Below, piece by piece: positions 53,424-64,000 of a stretch of DNA of 64,000 nt (its first letter is position 1; each line of letters starts with the position of its first letter). The position numbers and the translations under genes are program-made. Where the stretch lies: contig JACAXG010000018.1 in the NCBI GenBank assembly GCA_018881555.1, positions 4,238,346 through 4,302,345 on the forward strand, given 5' to 3'. The stretch comes from Amblyornis subalaris. Its lineage: Eukaryota > Chordata > Aves > Passeriformes > Ptilonorhynchidae. The notes beneath the pieces are model-generated. The model saw only the letters and a list, made by a program, of their open reading frames with translations, had not been told where the DNA came from and made no database searches.

Positions 53424-56400
53424 AAACTGGGTACTAAGGATAAGAATTAATATTCAGTGTCTGGCAAAATATTCAACATTTTCCTCCAGTATAATCATCT
53501 TTTTAAACGTGGTAGGACCTTTTTGCAGGTCAATCACAGTTTTCAGGCAAGCTGTAATTTAAATCAGCTCCATTCTGCATCTAATGTGGATGTTTCACTG
53601 AAAAATAATTAAAACTAACCACACTACTTGTGACTCTTTGCCTGTCAGACACAGACCACTGTTGTGCATGCACATTGCTAATCTCAGAAAAGGAAACATT
53701 GCAGAAAAGACAAGGAGGTGACAAAGTAATTGCCCGCAGTGGGTGATTTGAAGAGTTGTAATAAAGAGGTGCTCCCTGCTCACTCTACCTTCATCTCACC
53801 TGAACTCCTGTTTGGTGACTCTCTTTCATTGCCTACACCACCCTTTGGGCTAATAATGGAAACAGATAGCTTTCCTGGCAAGCAACAGACGGCATATCAG
53901 AGCTGTCAACTGTATCTCTACTTTTTCAGCACCAAGATGGTTCAGTTTGTTCATCAAAAGGGTCTCAGCTTGTTTAATCTCCTTTATCAGCCCTGCTTCC
54001 CTCTCGAAGCTTGCAAAGGCTCCTGCTCCTGAAATTGCTGCCTTCATCCGAGCCAATGCAGTGCATATTTCCCCTTTCTACAGAATGATGTTTCGGTGCC
54101 AAAGAGAGGGAGCATGAGAGAGAGAAATAATCCTGGCACACGTTCAGGCTGTTGTGAAGAAAAAGAAGGGAAAAAAACCCAGACTGCCAATGGGGATTTC
54201 CTCTGTAATAAGCCAGATGGCATCATAGGATGCTTGGGGAGACTGNTTCTGTCTAATTCTCTTCAGTGGCAGAAACTGCCAAGGCCTGGCCTTTGTGGTA
54301 AAACCAGTGACTAGCTATTTTATATTCTTTCTCTTTGCTGTGCATGCTGTCCCCACCTGTCACTAATGCCTTTGTAATGTGGTCGGTGCCTGATACAAGC
54401 TCCTTCCCCTCCTTTATCTCCCTCACTTCTGGACTCCAAATAATACTTCATTTCCACCTATAGCAGCAATACGGCTGTAACATTTGCTTTATGTCCCAGT
54501 GACGTCAAGATAATTTCTTTCTTCAAGCGCAAAATATTTCACATAAAGTGGGGAAAACCAGCTGTGCAATTTCTAAAGGTTGTCATACTGGCAAGAGACC
54601 AAAGCAGGGGTCGACACAGGGAAATGGGGAGCTGGTGTTCTGTAAGACACAAGCACTCAGCAGCTCAAATGTCAAGATGGACAACCTACTCAAAATGTTG
54701 GCTGGGGTTATAAGGATTTTTTTATCTATATTTATAAATTTTATTTATATACATATATATCTATCTGCTTCCATTTTTTTTCATATGTACAAAACTTCGG
54801 TGTTTCTGTTGCATTCTGAAGTGCGGGTGCAATCTCTCTGCATACCAGATGGATAGTAAAGACTGCATATTCCAAAAAGATGGAAAACCTTATAGAAATC
54901 TTGTACGTGATTGCTATGGGGTTTTTGGTTCCTTAGAGTCAGATCCCTAAGCTGTCTGCCTCCCTTAGGGCTTGTATATCCACTGTAAGGACTGAATTGT
55001 TTTTCCTCTCCAGAAGCAGTCCTATCTTATAGTCAGCATGGAGCAGTTAGGTATTTTAAACTCACTCTGCTGAGAGCAAAGTAGCATTTTCCCACAACTT
55101 TCTGAAGCTGCTTCTTCCTTTTTGACAGAGTTCTTTGTCTCTAAGTAGTCATCATGTGCAGATATCACTGCAGCAGAGTAAAGAAATACATCCCAGAGTA
55201 TCGTTTCGTATAGGCAATAAAGCTGCTAATGGCTGCTGTAGCAAAGGCACTTACAAAACTTTGCATGCTGTGCCGGTAAGGAAGCAGAGCTAATTCAGAG
55301 ATGTCAGCTGAGATGCAGACGGTGCTGGTCGGCAAAAACAAGACTGTGAGAGTCATAAAAATAGCAACATTTATAATCTGATAACGACATGTTCATTGAT
55401 ATACTGTCAACTGAAATAATCTAAACACAATCAGAAGTTATTTTCTTTATCTAGGTATAAAACAGCAGAAAACAGGCTTATAGGCTTTTTCTAAGATGTG
55501 ATATTTCATTACTTCTTGGAAGTAAAGCCATGCAGATAGCTGTCTCAATGTGAAGTTGATGAATGTTTCAAGATATAAATGTTGGTGTTTTTTCTAATTA
55601 AACAAAGATGTACCATTTCCACATTTTTGGATGAATAAAAATAGTCTATAGTACAGTGGTTTTACTCTTTCAATGTATGAAGAGAAACCTGAGGACTGGC
55701 AACTGAAAAATGACAACTGACCTCTTTGTTCGTCTCCCCAGCAGCTTTCCATGACTCTGACAGCGAAACAGAAACCAAACCCTGAAATCAAGCCCTGAAC
55801 AGTGGCAGGCCTGGTTCCAAACCATCCTGGGGAGACTGGGGAGAGTCTCCACCTATGCTGCAGCTGAGACTGGGGACAACACTTGGCAGAAAGGGTCTCT
55901 CAGCAGCACCCAACAAAGGAAGGCCAGGCCATGGGGGAGCTGGATGCTGCCCTGTGCAGTGAAGCAGAATGGTGGGCTCCCCCACCAACCAGCATGTTGT
56001 CCCTTGAGGGGCAGAGCCCAGACACCCCCACCACTTCCCTGTGTGCCCTCTGTGCCCTCAGCACTGCTTTCCCTGCTCCAATCCTGCCGCATTACTTGCT
56101 GGTGCAGGTGCAGCTGTGCACACCCCGCCGATGCCTGGGCTCCCCTCCTGACTGGCCCGCTGCCCACAGCATAGCAGATTACAGTTCCCAGAACTGCTCT
56201 CCAGGGCCAGGACGAGCAGGAAATCAGGATTTCTTGACACTGGTTTAATGCTGGAAGAGAGACTGTCCAGGCAGAACTGATGGGGCCTAAAGATAGCTTA
56301 ACACCAGCCCTTGCCGAGTGCCTTCCTCTGCTACAAAGCATTGCAGCCAAGGCATAACCCAGAACCCAAGCCAGTTTGAATAGGGCAATAACAACAAAGC

Positions 56401-58577
56401 CATTTTTTTCTGCTCCCAGCTGTGTGTTGACTACTGTTTTGTGTTTATGACCCCATCACTATTCGGTACAGATTGCCCATCCCTGTGGCCAGCATTCCCT
56501 GCTGTGGGCCTGAGGGCCAGTGCAAGCTGGGGTGGCCAGCAGCCTGTGCCTGCCTCTACAGGGGCTTTCCTGGGCTCCAGGTGATCCCATGTAGTGCCTT
56601 AGGAGCACATCCAAAAGCAAGAAAAGGAAATCCTTCCACCCCACCAACAATTTTTAAACCCAGTATAGAACATACCAGGCTGACCTTGAGTGAGACGTTT
56701 ATTTCCATTCTGGTGAGCTTTATCCTAAAAAACAACTCCAAATTTGCCCTAACTCAGGTTTACTTGGGTTAGAAGTTACAGATGACAGCTGGACAGACTT
56801 CAGCAAAATAATGTGTTTGTTCATTCTCACAGAGTTTTTGTTAATTCGGCAATGAAAAATGTAGTTTAGAATCAGGATAAGAGAAATAGCTATATCACAG
56901 TAAATTAGTGGGATGCTTCTGAGACATTAATGGAATCAGATGCCAATATCTGTGTTGGTTTAGGAAAGCTCTATGTTTTGCATCCAAAAAGATCCTTTGC
57001 CAATAGCAGTAAAGTTCATGTTGTCAGTTCCATAAGATAGCATCTATTTTCTAAATATATGTATTTCTGCTAATGTCCCTATACCATTGAACAGCCGTGA
57101 ATCTTTCCATACTCCAGGCATTTGTGTGTCCTCCTCTATGAAAACAATGCTGATTTGGGAAGCAGTGACCATTAAATGTAAAAGTAAACTCTCTGCTGTG
57201 GGAGATTTCTGTTTCAACTACATGATTATAAAAGTAAGCTTTCAGGAAATTTGAAAGCATACTGTCTCTAAGGCAAGGAAAACCTTTTGTGGAACACAGG
57301 ATTTTCGAAAATGAGTATAAATGGCAAAGTCTATCCTTTGATTGTATTTTTGAACTGGACTTGCCTATGCAGACTCTTCTATGAAAGGATATTCNGTAGT
57401 GCTCTGATCTTGATAGTGACTGTCAAATACCTGGGAAATGTGAAGTGTCTCCGGGAAAACCTAATGCAGTAAGNGGAAGGAGCTCAGATTGAAGCTGCAT
57501 TAGCACAATTTTTAATCTTCAGCCTCGCTGCTCTGACAGTGCACATAATTTTAATGTGTGAACACAGTACCATGAGGCCTCTTATCAATATGTTCACTAT
57601 GCAAGTGGAAGCTTAGAAAACTTCAAAGCAAGTTGATAAATTTCCATAAAAGTGTTGCCAGCCCATAATCAGATGGCTAGGAATTCCCAGTTGCACCGAA
57701 GATAAAAACTGATGATATTAATTTGTCCTTGTTTGAACCAAGCACTGGTATTGAAATCAGCAGTACCCATATGTACTAATATCAGTCCTTTGCCGGCAAG
57801 AGCTGTTTTTCTGCCAGTCCACAGATTTAGGGATTTTCTTCATTTCTCTTTGAAAGAGTGAAAATGAAAAGAGAACATAAAACAAAAACTCAAAGGACTC
57901 CATTCAATTTAGATTGGAGTTATTTTTATTTGGCAAGCCAAAATCTGCCTTTGGCCTTTATTTGACTTTCTCAAAGTCATAGTCTACTGCTTCCTTTTCT
58001 AAAATTCGAAGGCAGTACCTGTTGGTGAGATACCACGCTCTTACTCAGTTGCTTTTAAAGCAACTCTGCAAAATATACTCCATATTTTTGCCAAATGTGG
58101 AAACTGAACATTTGTTTTATGACTTGCTCCCNCCAGGAAGAATCCAAATCAAAACCTTCCTCCCACCTCTATTTTGTGCTTTTCCTTCTCCCAGACTGCC
58201 ACACAAGTGCAGGCAGCTACAAGCCTGAGAACACGGACATTTAATGTAACTGTATTTTTTTAAGCTGGAAAGGTTTACACCATGGGAGAGCTAATTAAAG
58301 TTACTTTGTAGTGAAAAAGAATGTCATAGAAACATCCAATTTAACTGAGAAGATAGAGGAACATAAAGACAAAGCCAAAGTCTTTTTCTAAATTTCCTTT
58401 AAAGAGAAACTTACGAATAGGATTCAGAAGTTGTCTGCAGTTTCCTCTAGTTCCCTTTTGCCCCCCACCTCCTGCCCCCAAATTATTAAATTAAAGCCCA
58501 GAAAGCCTTGCTTTGCTAGCTTTGCTCATCTTAGTTGATTTATGTAGTTACCATCTGGNGGTGGGTTTCTTTGTTTC

Positions 58578-58590
58578 TTTTTTTTTTTTT
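58578..58590. repeat. Homopolymer T run
   Basis: A T run inside a pyrimidine-rich tract (58566-58591) that is followed by TATTTCAG at 58610, giving an acceptor-like appearance. No convincing exon follows. Confidence 0.8.
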
Positions 58591-59703
58591 CTGGATGGAA
58601 ATGTATTTCAGAAAGCCCTTCACCTCAACACGCGGACAGTTAGGAATGAAGGATTTATCTTCATTCCCAGTAGGTTGCTGCCGATCATCCCCTGGTAGAA
58701 ATGTATGTCCTTCTCCCAGCTTCCGCATCCAGATGAGCGGAGCTGGAGCTCCATGCCAGTCAGGACTTGAGAAGTGATGTGCGAACAGCAGCATTGCANA
58801 GCACCTGCCCTGCATCACTCGGGCACAGGATGGAAATAATTTGTCCTGGCACAGCACTGTGCAGATGAAATTGCTGCTCCTCCTGCCTTAATCTGGGGAT
58901 GAAGGTAACACCACAATGTCAGACAGCTGCTGCAGCAGACCCTGCAGTTCCTTTAAGCCCCATGTAACNATTTAATTTTAACAGTTGTTTACTTAGAGGC
59001 TTCACTTTTAATAATTCTGAGAGAAGGATCAAAGCAAAGCAGTGGAGCCTCTAGCATTTTCTTCTGCTTCCTTTCTGTGCTGGCAGAAAGAGGAAGAAGG
59101 CATTTCCACAAAGTCCTGACGCAAGTATAAAAATAAAATTTACATTTATCATATTTGAAGGCAGCCAAGGAAAACTGACCTCATGGTATGAGCTCTAAGA
59201 AAGCTCAGGAGGGAGAAATTAAAACAATTAGTAGCAATTACCACCAAAATTATGGTACTGAATAGGACAGTGCCTAATAATGAGAGGTCACAATTACTAA
59301 TATGCCCTTCTGTACGCTCATTTGTCTTCTCAGTATTGTAGTCATTTGTGTTGTCCTTTCACACAGCAGGATCCCCAGTGCCACACTCCTTTCCCTTTTA
59401 TAAGAAGTTCACAATAAACAAGGGTTCAAGATGTTCAGGCCAGCAGTTTGTGCCTTCAGCAAACTTGGGATAATATGGGCTTTACTTTCAGTCTCTTCGG
59501 AAAGAAACTTTACTGCATCTGAGCTTTATTGTCTTTCACTTTATATGTTACAAAGGAATGTAGCTAAAAGGTGAGCAAAACTGCATTAATTTATATTTTC
59601 ACACAAATAAATGGAACCGAATCAAACTTTCCATTGTCCTTTAGGCACACAGGCCTTGAGCACACCAGGAAGGTTCATCAGTGGATTTTACTGATGGAGC
59701 TAA

Positions 59704-60019
59704 TTCATAGAATGGTTTGGGTTGGAAGGGACCTTACAGACCTACTTGGACCTAGTTCCAACATCTCGCCGTGGGCATAGACATCTTCCACCAGACCAGG
59801 TTGCTCCAAGCCCTATCCAACCTGGCCTTGAACACTTCCAGGGATGGGGCATCTACCCTCCCTACACTGTTCCAGTGTCTCACCACCCTCATAGTTAAAA
59901 TTTTCTTCCCTCTATCTAATCTAAATATGTCCTCTTTCAGTTCAAAGCCATCATCCCTTGTCCTATCGCTCCGTGCCCTTGTAAAAAGTCCCTCTCTGAC
60001 TTTCTTGTAGACCCCCTTA
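59704..60019 (-). mobile_element. CR1 retrotransposon 3' end, C-terminus frame open
   Basis: The plus strand begins TTCATAGAATGGTTTGGGTTGG, the inverted CR1 3' end, and continues about 316 bp to ACCCCCTTA, where it is truncated. On the minus strand one frame stays open across the ORF2 C-terminus. It reads EGLFTRARSDRTRDDGFELK, then RVVRHWN, then PSLEVFKARLD, matching the family's last conserved block. The normal ORF2 stop is no longer in place, so the frame runs into the 3' UTR and on to about 59752. This fragment looks younger than the copies at 3 kb and 18.7 kb, but it is far too short to be active. Confidence 0.96.
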
Positions 60020-61148
60020 TTCAAGTTACTTATGGAGACAATATAGCTATGACAAAAATAAACCCTTTTAATGACATCACAGTATAAAAATGCTTGCACA
60101 ACAGTAGTATCCATACAAGAATTTCTGTCAAACTAGCCATCCTGATAAATTAATACATGCATTTTTGGGACTTGAAACTCAAGATTGCCTAGAGAGGTTA
60201 CCTACACCATCTGCCTACTCTGATACATATTTACAGATTCACGGTAATTCTGCAGTTTTTAATATTGGTCCAACAGCAAATCAGCACAAAGGCATTTTGT
60301 TACTTAAAACTTCTTAATCAAAAAAAGGCATTTCAGGTCAACCCTTGTCTGCTTAATCAAAATGTTTTCTTCCAGCACAAATATGAAAGCAAACTTCAAA
60401 AAGGAACATTAAAATGATAAATTACATTATTCTATTCCAGAAAATTCATAGCACATTATATCAACTCTATTTAAGCCATTTTTCACAGCCCGATCTCATT
60501 CAAATCAATACAGTCTTGAATGACATTTTGATTTCAACATCACAGCATTTTCCAGAGGACAAGTATTTAAAAAAAANGTGTTGCTGTAGCTAAAAGTGGA
60601 CATAGCATTAAAAAAAACGACAATGAGCATAGTGCATTAAGTTGTTTATAATCTAGAGATAACAAGAGAGTTTTTAAAAAATCCAAAACTCTGAGACAAG
60701 CTATTCGCAGGAATTGCTTTTTGATATGGTCTAGACGAACAGCAAACGTCCTTCCTTTCGCCAGGGGACAGGCAGCAGTCCTCTTATAGATCCATAAGTG
60801 CTGGTTCAATCACCTCCCTTCTGGAGGCTACAGCCTCCACCAGAGGGCTGGCAAAGCAGGCTGTCAGAGCACTCTAATTTACTTCAGGAAAAATCAATTA
60901 AGATATCTTAAGTGACTTTAACTGGGAAATTGCTGGGGACAGTAATCACCACTGCAGACAGTGATGAGTACATGAGAATGGCAACTTTTGTACCAAAGTG
61001 AGCATCTCTCTGTTGCTTCAAATCTGAGTTAAAGCCACACAAGTTAACAAAATTTCCAAAATTAAAAAAGTAGAATTTAATCCTTTAACCCGTGTTCAAT
61101 ATTTGGCTAGGAAACAATGCTTTTCAAACTATATATTTGTCATGCTTT

Positions 61149-61174
61149 TGTGTGTGTGTATATATGCATATATA
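61149..61174. repeat. Alternating (TG)n(TA)n tract
   Basis: Twenty-six bases alternate pyrimidine and purine: five TG steps, then TA and TGCATA steps. Confidence 0.88.
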
Positions 61175-62022
61175 GTTGCCCAGGCACTCTTGTGATCGAG
61201 TAACCTAGATTGAAAGAGAATATCTTGATAAAGTCAACATTACGTGTCTGAATCAGTACTACGGAAAACAACAAATGTCACTCTGCTGCTTCTGCCACTT
61301 CAGCACCACTTCAAAGGTCACTAATTCCTTGAAAAGGTGCCATAAATAGCCTGTATCTGATACAGAAATGTTCTGCCAAAATATTAACTCAGAGTTGCCT
61401 TGTATTTTCACCTTNGGTCACCAATACTTTTTGACAATCCTTTGCTAGAACATGCTTTCCATCTTAACACCTTATTAATTCCATGGCTACATCTTTACCC
61501 ATACTCCCACAGTAATTGCAGGACTCCCACTCAAGTTTCACTGACACCAAGAAGTGGAAAGTGTTCTTCCCAGATGGAAAAATCTCTTTGCAGTGAAGTA
61601 GCTCCTGTTGACAGAGCTGTGCTTCTGCCTATTCCTCCCGAAAAGTTAAACTACAGCAAAGCCTTTTTTTTTAATGTTAGTTTAAAATGAGTCCACACTA
61701 GTGATATTGGCGGTATTAAAATGGTGGAGGAGAAAAAAATTTACATCCAAACCCAGCAGTTCAATATGAACAGAGGTTTCCCTTGTCAGACATGGCCTTG
61801 GTTAAGCAGCAGCTTCTCTCACACAGAGGCAGCCTTGATGGGAAAAACAAAAAGTGTCTCCTGTGAGCATTAATACAAATAGAGCACCTTGTAGTATCGT
61901 TTGCTACATGCACATGAGGAAACGAACAATCTCAGGAGAGAAAAGACTGGTCCTTTTGCACGCACACCAGCTGAACTACCTGCTTCAACAGAAAGTGCAC
62001 ATATGTGTGCCTACATGCAAGA

Positions 62023-62025
<3 letters not shown>

Positions 62026-62056
<31 letters not shown>
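62026..62056. repeat. (AG)n dinucleotide microsatellite
   Basis: About fifteen AG units without interruption. It lies inside a plus-strand open frame, where it would encode alternating Arg-Glu, a common artefact of GA repeats. Confidence 0.97.
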
Positions 62057-62060
<4 letters not shown>

Positions 62061-62888
62061 AGGAGGGAGAAGATATCTCCTCAAGCCTTACTGCAGCCAG
62101 GTGGTGAGTACTGCAGATGTTGCAGCACTGGAATCCAGCTAGACAACCCTCAGCTGCAGACACCTCCCTCACCTGCTGCCTGGTGGAACTGCTCTACAAA
62201 CAGAAGGCTGTCTTCTGCACATAGCTGCTCTCTGACCTCCATGGGTAAAAATTGCTTTACCACAGCCAGCACAAGCTTCCAAAGGATGCTTATGGAGGAT
62301 GTTTTCAAAGAAACAAAATGGGCACAGTAATCCTAACAAACACTGGAAAACCTTACTGAGCAGCACAGTAAACACTGAGCTGGAATACGTGAAGGGCTTT
62401 GCTTCAGGGAAAATACTGTGAGTAAAAGAAAAGTCAGAAGAAAACAGCTATTCAGAAACTGNATTATTAGATGTAGACATATCTTCAGAATATAATGAAA
62501 CAAGGACATGAGTCCCTTATCCTGCCCTTCACTCAAGCAAACATGACCTTTGTTGGTTTAGATATATAAAGGCTTAGAAAAAATTAGAAGATCTCACTAG
62601 ATGAACTAGGTATATAAAACCAAATAATTACACACAAAAAAAGCATTGAAGATGCTTCTTTGAAACATTTCATACAGTCTTTTCATGCTTGCAAAAATTC
62701 CTAGCACTAGAAATAATCTAGGGGATAAAATTCAAGACATAAACCCTAAAAAGTATGCTACCCAAGGGATGAATACTGTAATTATCTAAAACCTGTTACA
62801 GTACTTAATAATGTGTGGCCTGCCTGGAATCAATAGGACTAACNCAGCAGACAGACAGCAAAATCTGTACCTTAATTTCTTTTCTTAC

Positions 62889-63048
62889 TTAAATTAAAAG
62901 GCTCATTTTCTGTAGGATTTTCAAGGTCCTTGTAATCTTCAGACTGACCCTTGAATTTTTCATTTTCTTCTGCTACTGAGTAAAGTCTTGTTTTCAAATT
63001 GGCAGCTTTGTACTGTTGCGTCAATGAATGATTGCAGCAACTTAAAGC
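62889..63048 (-). other. Candidate minus-strand exon, unrecognised protein
   Basis: On the minus strand a pyrimidine-rich acceptor (CTGCTGTTTTCATCGCAG, ending at 63049) and a donor (TAA then GTAAGAAAAG, beginning at 62888) enclose 160 bp open in one frame. The peptide includes LTQQYKAANLKTRLYSV, EENEKFKGQSEDYKDLEN and PTENEPFNL. The same frame extends upstream through a hydrophobic stretch rich in Leu, Val and Phe to a stop near 63110, but lacks an ATG there. It ends downstream at 62872. The hydrophilic, non-repetitive composition looks protein-like. I cannot name a family. It could also be a chance open frame. Confidence 0.2.
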
Positions 63049-64000
63049 CTGCGATGAAAACAGCAGCAGTTTAGGCACAAAGCAAAATACGAGTAACAGG
63101 TAAATGTATCATGTAATTTCCACTGTCATACTGCCCCTCCCTTACTAAAGGCCCTTTTCCACACCCTTCATCCCACAATTAATGATGTGTTTTCTTCTTT
63201 TTCCTCCTTCTTCCAGGAATGCTGCTAAGGTTCAAGGTGCTTTTGGGGACAACGATATCACAGTGGAAATATTTGCACTCATTTCTCAAAATGATCGAGC
63301 TCATGTTAAAAATATCTTCACATGCATCTATTCAGCCTATATTTCTATTGTTTTCTGTTCTATTTCCCCTTTTGAAGCTGGTTAAGGTATTGGACAAATT
63401 AGTTGAACAAGTGGAAAATGTTAAAAGCATTTCTTGAGAGCTCTTCCCTGTATTGAGCTTTGGTATCTTGAGTTTTGCTGACTCAGTTTTGCTGATTGAG
63501 CGGTGAACTTGAAACTTTTCAGCTAGTGATTAGTCACAGGTAAGACTTTTATACAGTTGAGTCAGCTTTCACTCAGCAAAAGATTCAGAAAGTTCTGAAC
63601 ATTGACACCTTCTGTTCAGATTAGACTCAACATCCCTGAGCTAGGCAGCTAAGCCCTCTGTGCAATATGGTAAATACTTTGGGCTGGCACCTACAGCTCT
63701 ACTGCAGATGTCAGCCAGAAGGAAAAAATAAAAATATGTCTTAAATCTCACCTTTAAGGTGCTTCTGACAGACACAGCATGACAGACTTTTTACTAATTT
63801 AGATATTTTTGTGTTTTCTTGCAATAGACAAGGGTGGGAATGCTGTGCCACTCCCACATACACAGCAGAAGAAAAATGGCCACAACTGATGACCTAGCTA
63901 GGTGGTGAAAGGATACTGAAGACTTATTCTCCAATTTCCTAACTCAACATTTTTCATGTGTTGCGTAAAGAAGCCTTCGAGAAGGAAGCAAGCCCATGTC

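Larger units (their letters stand above)
35641..59703. other. Long unique non-coding stretch (24 kb)
   Basis: No clear transposable element and no recognised gene. It holds a (CA)n microsatellite (53393-53423), a purine tract (about 39670-39717), AT-rich words around 40296-40340 and 54708-54760, and a locally G+C-rich block (55740-56260). Open frames stay below about 165 codons and overlap on both strands. Candidate regulatory sites are listed as findings (37934-37953, 42085-42330, 46780-47110, 49330-49520, 54500-54507). About 33 single N bases occur. Confidence 0.55.
60020..64000. other. Unique non-coding DNA
   Basis: No transposable element seen. It contains an alternating TG/TA tract (61149-61174), a (GA)n microsatellite (62026-62056), a CTCF-core match (60837-60850), two exon-like segments on opposite strands (62889-63048 minus, 63217-63385 plus) and a MARE-like motif cluster (63471-63581). 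N at 60577, 61415, 62462 and 62844. Confidence 0.5.

Noticed and set aside
53850..54056. Minus-strand frame with a coiled-coil-like peptide (FEREAGLIKEIKQAETLL)
   Set aside because: The composition is suggestive, but no pyrimidine tract or good donor flanks it and the frame is short.
55853..56350. 165-codon minus-strand frame
   Set aside because: It lies in the G+C-rich block, where several frames on both strands are open. The peptide has no recognisable domain.
61299..61309. Left half of a REST-like site (TTCAGCACCAC)
   Set aside because: The right half of the motif is missing, so it is unlikely to be bound.
61854..62330. 158-codon plus-strand frame with an Arg-Glu repeat
   Set aside because: The repeat comes from the (AG)n microsatellite, and another frame across the same tract is also open. 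There is no independent coding evidence.
1..64000. Endogenous retrovirus, CRISPR array, operon or bacterial-type system
   Set aside because: No paired LTRs, primer-binding site, retroviral gene remnants, spaced direct repeats or tightly packed genes are visible.

Overview
This window reads as bird nuclear DNA. The main evidence is seven fragments of CR1 non-LTR retrotransposons. Several end in the ATTCTATGA-type 3' octamers, or their complement TCATAGAAT, which are typical of avian genomes. I saw no Alu, L1 or other mammalian repeats, no bacterial-type gene density and no operons. The DNA is AT-rich, roughly 40% G+C by eye. It also carries close to 70 isolated single N bases, consistent with a flattened diploid assembly of an outbred animal. 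The species cannot be named from this sequence.

Layout. Positions 1-3011 are unique non-coding DNA with a T-poor A/C-rich tract near 0.9 kb. A plus-strand CR1 3' end lies at 3047-3454, an internally deleted minus-strand CR1 at 6993-7288, a pentanucleotide microsatellite at 7779-7842 and two alternating Py-Pu tracts at 8238-8308. A longer minus-strand CR1 (12682-13511) keeps the last part of ORF2, and a short one lies at 18684-18898. The 18.9-30.6 kb stretch is nearly repeat-free. At 30636-31629 is the best-preserved CR1, a plus-strand piece of reverse transcriptase running to the 3' end. At 34866-35640 is a minus-strand piece of CR1 endonuclease with no reverse transcriptase or 3' end. From 35.6 to 59.7 kb there is another long unique stretch, then a last minus-strand CR1 (59704-60019), and unique DNA to the end.

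I could not recognise any host protein-coding gene, tRNA, rRNA, CRISPR array or endogenous retrovirus. The open frames are short and of the number expected by chance in 64 kb of AT-rich DNA, and many overlap CR1 remnants. A few have plausible splice sites around an open frame (33499-33698 plus, 62889-63048 minus, 63217-63385 plus, 18906-19154 plus). They are reported as exon candidates only, because pseudo-exons are common in vertebrate introns and intergenic DNA. The window is best read as intergenic or intronic sequence whose possible functions are regulatory. The most testable signals are an almost perfect CTCF-core match, a perfect CRE, a cluster of MARE/AP-1-like motifs and several AT-rich repeat-free blocks with homeodomain, SOX or octamer motifs. 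I did not find evidence of a new biological system.
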